Of a stretch of 10,516 nt of DNA, positions 6,812-10,516 are shown one piece after another; position 1 is the first letter of the stretch; every line of letters starts with the position of its first letter. Source of the stretch: Methylococcaceae bacterium NSP1-2 (GTDB lineage Bacteria > Pseudomonadota > Gammaproteobacteria > Methylococcales > Methylomonadaceae); the NCBI GenBank assembly GCA_002256685.1, contig NQJH01000140.1, forward strand, positions 1 through 10,516, read 5' to 3'. Both the position numbers and the translations under genes were made by a program. Under the pieces are notes generated by a model. That model was not told the origin of the DNA. It did not search any database and saw only the letters and a program-made list of their open reading frames with translations.

Positions 6812-8170
6812 ATGGATTTTCTGCATACTGTATTTTATTTCATCGTAGCCATCGGTATTCTGGTGGCATTTCATGAATTTGGGCATTTTTGGGTGGCGCG
6901 TAAAGTCGGCGTTAAAGTCCTGCGTTTTTCCATTGGCTTTGGCAAAGTATTTTGGAAGTATCAAAAAAATCCAACCGATACTGAATATGTGTTATCCGCG
7001 ATTCCGTTAGGCGGCTATGTCAAAATGGTCGATGAACGTGAAGGCGAAGTTGCCCCCGAAAACCTACCCTTTTCCTTCAATCGTCAACCCGTCTGGGCAA
7101 GAATTGCAATCGTTGCCGCAGGACCGTTATTTAATCTTATACTGGCTGTCGTGCTGTTTTGGGCAGTGCTAGTCATTGGTGAAACGGGTTTTAAGCCGAT
7201 ACTCGGCGCGGTAGAGCAAGGCACATTAGCGGCAAAAGCCGGCTTTGTCGAAGGCGATGAAATTACGGCTGTTAATGACAAGCGCACACCGACATGGGTG
7301 GAGGCGATGGAATCCATTATGGCAATCGCCTTAGAGGGTGAACAGAGCATTAATGTCACGGTAACGCATGACGAACAACAAACCATTAAAACACTGACCC
7401 TTGTCGAGCAGAATAAACAAGACGCGGCGGCATTGTATAAAAGCTTAGGTTTCAAACCGTGGACACCTGTTTTAAAACCACAAATTGGGCGCGTATTGCC
7501 AGACAGTGCAGCCCTTGCTGCTGGCTTGCAAAAAGGTGATTTAATCATCAGTGCCAATAATACCCCGATAAAAGACTGGCAACAGTGGGTTGATATGATT
7601 AAAACCCATCCTGACACCGCTATGCAGTTAATCATCGAGCGTGATGGGGCGCAAATACCCATCATTCTTACGCCAAAATCGGTACAAGTCGGCAAAAATA
7701 CCGAAGGCAAAATCGGCGCGGCAGTCTTAGTCCCCGAAGAGCTGATTAAATCCATCACCGTTGACTACGCCTTATCACCAATAGACGCAATTCCTGCGGC
7801 TTTTAAAACCACTTATTTTTACTGCACCTCTACCCTAAAAATGATGGGCAGAATGCTAATTGGTAAAGCCTCCGTTGAAAATTTAAGCGGTCCGATTAGT
7901 ATTGCGCAATACGCAGGACAATCCGCCGACATGGGTTTTGTTGCCTTCATTAAATTTCTGGGCTTGGTCAGTGTCAGCTTAGGTGTGCTGAATTTACTAC
8001 CCATCCCTGTATTAGATGGCGGTCATTTATTATTTTTCGCGATGGAAGCCATTAGAGGCAAACCCGTTTCAGAAAAAGTACAATTATTTTTCCAACAAAT
8101 CGGACTCACTTTATTAATGTTGTTAATGGCAATCGCCATGTTTGTGGACGTGCAGCGATTATTTCAGTAA
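6812..8170 (+). CDS. rseP: RIP metalloprotease RseP (site-2 protease)
   Basis: RseP is an inner-membrane zinc protease that cuts transmembrane segments, classically the anti-sigma factor RseA after DegS in sigma-E envelope stress signalling, and also clears signal-peptide remnants. The 452 residues match E. coli (450). The zinc motif HEFGH (21-25) lies in the first membrane segment; AIPLGGYVKM (63-72) follows; a second membrane segment is at about 97-122. Two PDZ domains in the periplasm span roughly 125-205 and 215-295. The third zinc ligand region is NLLPIPVLDGGH (394-405, D402), with a last hydrophobic segment near 430-446. The start has no strong Shine-Dalgarno. It is 99 bases after dxr, its normal neighbour, but the next gene is dsbC rather than bamA. 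Confidence 0.97.
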   Translation: MDFLHTVFYFIVAIGILVAFHEFGHFWVARKVGVKVLRFSIGFGKVFWKYQKNPTDTEYVLSAIPLGGYVKMVDEREGEVAPENLPFSFNRQPVWARIAIVAAGPLFNLILAVVLFWAVLVIGETGFKPILGAVEQGTLAAKAGFVEGDEITAVNDKRTPTWVEAMESIMAIALEGEQSINVTVTHDEQQTIKTLTLVEQNKQDAAALYKSLGFKPWTPVLKPQIGRVLPDSAALAAGLQKGDLIISANNTPIKDWQQWVDMIKTHPDTAMQLIIERDGAQIPIILTPKSVQVGKNTEGKIGAAVLVPEELIKSITVDYALSPIDAIPAAFKTTYFYCTSTLKMMGRMLIGKASVENLSGPISIAQYAGQSADMGFVAFIKFLGLVSVSLGVLNLLPIPVLDGGHLLFFAMEAIRGKPVSEKVQLFFQQIGLTLLMLLMAIAMFVDVQRLFQ

Positions 8171-8195
8171 TCCACCTAACCAATACGAGAAAATT

Positions 8196-8918
8196 ATGAA
8201 AAAAATTATTACGCTGGCAGCGGTATCGCTACTGAGCTTGGCATTTTCAACGGCTTACGCAGATGAAAATACCATTAAACAATCCATCGCAAAGTCCATG
8301 CCCACCATGAAAATCGATGCCATCAAGCCTTCTGAAGTCAAAGGGCTTTATGAAGTTTTAGTGGGAACCAATGTGTTTTATGTTTCTGACGATGGCAAAT
8401 ATTTAATAGAAGGGCATTTAATCGACATCGCCGCGCGTAAAGATTTAACCGAAGGCAAATTAAGCGAATCACACGTTAAAGCGATTAATAAACTGGGTAC
8501 AGATAAAATGATTATCTTTAAACCCAAAACCAGTAAATACACCGTGACTATTTTTACTGACATCGATTGTGGCTATTGCCGTAAATTACATTCTGAAATC
8601 GATTCTTATCTAGCCGAAGGTATCACCATTCAATACGTCTTCTTCCCCAGAACAGGCAAAGACACCGAATCTTACAAAAAAGCCGTTTCTGTTTGGTGTG
8701 CTGATGACCGCAAAGCCGCGTTAACCGCCGCTAAAAAAGGCGAAGCCGTCAAAGCAAAAACCTGTGCCAATCCTGTTGATGAACACATGAAACTCGCTGG
8801 CGAATTTGAAGTCAATGGCACACCGACGATAGTGTCAGAAAAAGGCACTGTTTACCCCGGTTATTTACCCGCCAAACAATTAGTCGAAATGTTGAAAGGC
8901 GAGAACGCACCTAAGTAA
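8196..8918 (+). CDS. dsbC: Periplasmic thiol:disulfide isomerase, DsbC family
   Basis: DsbC reshuffles wrong disulfides in exported proteins and is kept reduced by DsbD. The 240-residue product begins with a Sec signal peptide (MKK, hydrophobic 4-19, likely cut after AYA 20-22). An N-terminal dimerisation domain (about 23-85) is followed by a linker helix and a thioredoxin-like domain with TDIDCGYCRKLH (121-132), active-site C125 and C128. GTPTIV (209-214) holds the cis-proline P210. C168 and C190 match the second, structural cysteine pair of DsbC. An upstream ATG at 8142 in the same frame would put the signal peptide 18 residues inside and overlap rseP, so ATG 8196 is chosen. It lies 25 bases after rseP, so the two probably share a transcript. 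DsbG is the other possibility, but length and the CGYC site favour DsbC. Confidence 0.93.
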   Translation: MKKIITLAAVSLLSLAFSTAYADENTIKQSIAKSMPTMKIDAIKPSEVKGLYEVLVGTNVFYVSDDGKYLIEGHLIDIAARKDLTEGKLSESHVKAINKLGTDKMIIFKPKTSKYTVTIFTDIDCGYCRKLHSEIDSYLAEGITIQYVFFPRTGKDTESYKKAVSVWCADDRKAALTAAKKGEAVKAKTCANPVDEHMKLAGEFEVNGTPTIVSEKGTVYPGYLPAKQLVEMLKGENAPK

Positions 8919-8954
8919 GCCAATATATTGGGATGAAATAAATCCCAGTATTTG

Positions 8955-8985
8955 TGGTGGGCAAGGCTTTTTTGCCCACCATTTT
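8955..8985 (+). terminator. Rho-independent terminator after dsbC
   Basis: TGGTGGGCAA (8955-8964) pairs perfectly with TTGCCCACCA (8972-8981) around the loop GGCTTTT, followed by TTTT (8982-8985). The 10-bp G+C-rich stem and T-run lie 36 bases past the dsbC stop, so this probably ends the long rpsB-to-dsbC region and isolates proA. The stem is nearly symmetrical, so a T-run on the opposite strand is lacking and termination is expected on + only. Confidence 0.75.
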
Positions 8986-9126
8986 CCTATGCTTCCTTTA
9001 TCAGCAAAGAATTACGCTGATTTCCAAGACCATCCAATCAATCCTATTGAATAAGCTGCGCATATCGAAACGCGGACTTTAAATCACAAAAAATCATTAT
9101 CAGCGTAGTCGGACACAAAAATAAAA

Positions 9127-9157
9127 GCTGGGTTTCACCGCGCCCCACCTATCCTAC
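9127..9157 (-). repeat. Possible degraded GTAGG-type repeat
   Basis: On the minus strand this block begins GTAGGATAGGTGGGGCG and ends GAAACCCAGC. This resembles one arm of the palindrome after tsf (GTAGGTGGG...AACCC), but the second arm is missing or altered. The similarity is short and judged by eye. Confidence 0.35.
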
Positions 9158-9254
9158 AAAATATCTTTTTAAAATAATGGCTTATTATTCGAAAAGTAAA
9201 CATTGAGTAGAGTGTATATTGCGTACTGCACTATCAAAAGCCCTAATTAACCGA

Positions 9255-9260
9255 TATAAT
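9255..9260 (+). promoter_or_regulatory. Candidate -10 element for proA
   Basis: TATAAT matches the sigma-70 -10 consensus exactly and lies 36 bases before the proA GTG, allowing a leader of about 30 bases. The -35 region is poor: CTATCA at 9231-9236 with an 18-base gap matches only three of six TTGACA positions. A terminator upstream makes a separate proA promoter expected. Confidence 0.5.
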
Positions 9261-9296
9261 CCCACGTTATATTTTTATTCATTCAGCGAGCATAGA

Positions 9297-10516
9297 GTGA
9301 ACATCAAAGACTACATGCACCGCCTTGGTCAGCAGGCGAAACAAGCGGGGCGGGAAATTAGCCGTACCGATTCGAACAAAAAAAATCTGGCGTTATTAAA
9401 AATTGCTGAGGCGATTGCTAGCAACCGTGACTTATTAATCGCTGAAAATCAAAAAGATTTAGCCGCAGGTCAAGCAAATGGCTTAGATGCTGCGTCATTA
9501 GATAGACTCACCTTAAGCCCTGCCCGCATTACGGCAATGATAGAAGGTTTACAACAAGTTGCCGCCCTGCCCGACCCTGTTGGTGAAATTACTGATTTAA
9601 GTTATCGTCCAAGCGGCATACAAGTCGGACAAATGCGCGTGCCATTAGGCGTTATCGGCATTATTTATGAATCGCGCCCTAATGTCACCGTTGACGCGGC
9701 GGCGTTGTGTTTGAAATCAGGGAATGCCTGTATTTTACGCGGTGGTTCAGAAGCGATACATTCTAATCAAGCGATTGCTAACTGCATTAACCAAGGTTTA
9801 CAAGCCGCTGGGTTGCCTGTTACTGCGGTGCAGATTGTGGAAACCACCGACCGTGCCGCAGTGGGCGAACTGATTACGCTAAATCAATATGTGGATGTTA
9901 TTGTGCCACGCGGCGGTAAAAGTTTAATCGAGCGGATTTCTAAAGAAGCAACTATTCCTGTCATTAAACATTTGGATGGTATTTGTCATGTTTATATTGA
10001 TGATAAAGCGGATATAAACAAAGCGATTGCCATTGCTATGAACGCAAAAACCCATCGTTACGGGGTTTGTAATGCGATGGAAACCTTACTGATTGCAGAA
10101 AGTATTGCGCCCAAAATACTACCCGAACTCGCTGCACAATACCGCGAAAAAGGCGTTGAATTACGCGGTTGCCCTAAAACCTGTTCATTAGTTCCAGACT
10201 GTATTCGGGCAACCGAAACTGATTGGCAAACCGAATATCTCGCGCCGATTTTATGCATTAAAATAGTTTCGGGCATTGATGAGGCGATTGATCATATTAG
10301 CCAATACAGCTCCGCGCATACCGAAGCTATTGTTACCGAAGATTACACGCTCGCCCGCCGTTTTTTACGCGAAGTGGATTCTAGTTCCGTAATGGTTAAT
10401 GCGTCTACACGTTTTGCGGATGGTTTTGAATATGGCTTAGGCGCAGAAATTGGCATTAGTACCGATAAACTCCATGCGCGTGGTCCTGTGGGATTAAAAG
10501 GACTCACGTCACTAAA
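9297..10516 (+). CDS. proA: Gamma-glutamyl phosphate reductase (3' end beyond window)
   Basis: ProA reduces gamma-glutamyl phosphate with NADPH to glutamate-5-semialdehyde in proline synthesis, after ProB. The open frame runs off the window after 406 codons; the family is about 417-420 residues, so only the last dozen or so are missing. Motifs include DRLTLSPARI, VPLGVIGIIYESRPNVTVDA, LKSGNACILRGGSEA, DVIVPRGGKSL, NAKTHRYGVCNAMETLL with the catalytic Cys at residue 258, and NASTRFADG followed by GLGAEIGIS. The GTG at 9297 is preferred because the IKDYMHRLGQQAK segment it adds resembles other ProA N-termini and GAG (9288-9290) gives a ribosome site; ATG 9315 is the alternative and would lose six residues. 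It lies after a terminator with its own -10 box, so it is probably not part of the upstream operon. proB is not visible. Confidence 0.96.
   Translation, partial: MNIKDYMHRLGQQAKQAGREISRTDSNKKNLALLKIAEAIASNRDLLIAENQKDLAAGQANGLDAASLDRLTLSPARITAMIEGLQQVAALPDPVGEITDLSYRPSGIQVGQMRVPLGVIGIIYESRPNVTVDAAALCLKSGNACILRGGSEAIHSNQAIANCINQGLQAAGLPVTAVQIVETTDRAAVGELITLNQYVDVIVPRGGKSLIERISKEATIPVIKHLDGICHVYIDDKADINKAIAIAMNAKTHRYGVCNAMETLLIAESIAPKILPELAAQYREKGVELRGCPKTCSLVPDCIRATETDWQTEYLAPILCIKIVSGIDEAIDHISQYSSAHTEAIVTEDYTLARRFLREVDSSSVMVNASTRFADGFEYGLGAEIGISTDKLHARGPVGLKGLTSL

Larger units (their letters stand above)
8919..9296. other. Noncoding spacer dsbC-proA
   Basis: This 378-base spacer has no credible coding sequence. 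In order it holds a small hairpin (TGGGAT 8929-8934 with ATCCCA 8942-8947), the terminator-like stem at 8955-8981, an inverted pair ATCAGC/GCTGAT (9000-9005 and 9016-9021), a second copy of the ATCAGCGTA core at 9099-9107, a GTAGG-type repeat-like block read on the minus strand (9127-9157), and a proA promoter candidate. It looks like an accumulation of degraded intergenic repeats. Confidence 0.55.

Noticed and set aside
7084..7758. Antisense open frame of 224 codons within rseP
   Set aside because: Lies wholly opposite a well-conserved gene, has no recognisable motif, and its composition (Ser/Ala/Cys-rich) is typical of a shadow frame.
8142..8195. Upstream in-frame start for dsbC
   Set aside because: It would overlap rseP and bury the signal peptide behind an 18-residue polar stretch; ATG 8196 gives a normal Sec signal.
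9000..9021. ATCAGC/GCTGAT inverted repeat as an operator or terminator
   Set aside because: Only 6 bp with a 10-base loop and no T-run; kept as part of the spacer description only.
10058..10276. Antisense open frame near the window end
   Set aside because: It is opposite proA, whose + strand frame has full-length family motifs and stays open to the window end.
1..10516. CRISPR array, tRNA, rRNA, transposase or phage genes
   Set aside because: No regularly spaced direct repeats, cloverleaf candidates, rRNA-like stretches or mobile-element proteins were seen on either strand.

Overview
The window is a chromosomal segment from a gammaproteobacterium. It carries the conserved translation, nucleotide and envelope cluster rpsB-tsf-pyrH-frr-uppS-cdsA-dxr-rseP, all on the + strand and closely spaced. 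EF-Ts, UMP kinase, ribosome recycling factor and DXP reductoisomerase are all the usual lengths with intact motifs. DNA composition is moderately AT-rich. A short Uma2-family gene together with GTAGG-type palindromic intergenic repeats recalls filamentous sulfur oxidisers or methanotrophs (Thiotrichales/Methylococcales-like). That placement is impression only; no lineage marker was tested.

Layout. Bases 1-206 are the 3' end of rpsB (ribosomal protein S2). A 114-base spacer with three consecutive stem-loops, the last resembling a rho-independent terminator or attenuator, leads to tsf (321-1211). Then comes an accessory insert: a 78-base palindromic element (1215-1292), a short Uma2-family putative nuclease (1324-1791), and a PIN/NYN-like putative nuclease with a C-terminal helical or winged-helix-like region (1801-2460). 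The core cluster resumes with pyrH (2505-3230), frr (overlapping by 1 base), uppS, cdsA and dxr. A near-perfect 30-base palindrome separates dxr from rseP (6812-8170). After rseP, where bamA is normally found, there is instead a dsbC-type periplasmic disulfide isomerase (8196-8918) and a terminator-like hairpin. A 378-base spacer then precedes proA (from GTG 9297, running off the window end), which has its own consensus -10 element.

How the genes work together. rpsB, tsf and frr serve translation and pyrH makes UDP. dxr makes MEP-pathway isoprenoid precursors and uppS turns them into undecaprenyl diphosphate, the cell-wall lipid carrier. cdsA makes CDP-diacylglycerol for phospholipids. rseP cleaves transmembrane substrates in envelope-stress signalling, and dsbC repairs disulfides in the periplasm. 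proA (proline synthesis) looks like a separate transcription unit.

The least ordinary parts are the two-gene nuclease-like insert inside an otherwise essential cluster, the set of palindromic spacers, and the replacement of bamA by dsbC. I found no CRISPR array, tRNA, rRNA, transposase or phage gene. Nothing here is clearly a new system; the Uma2/PIN pair is the best candidate for follow-up.
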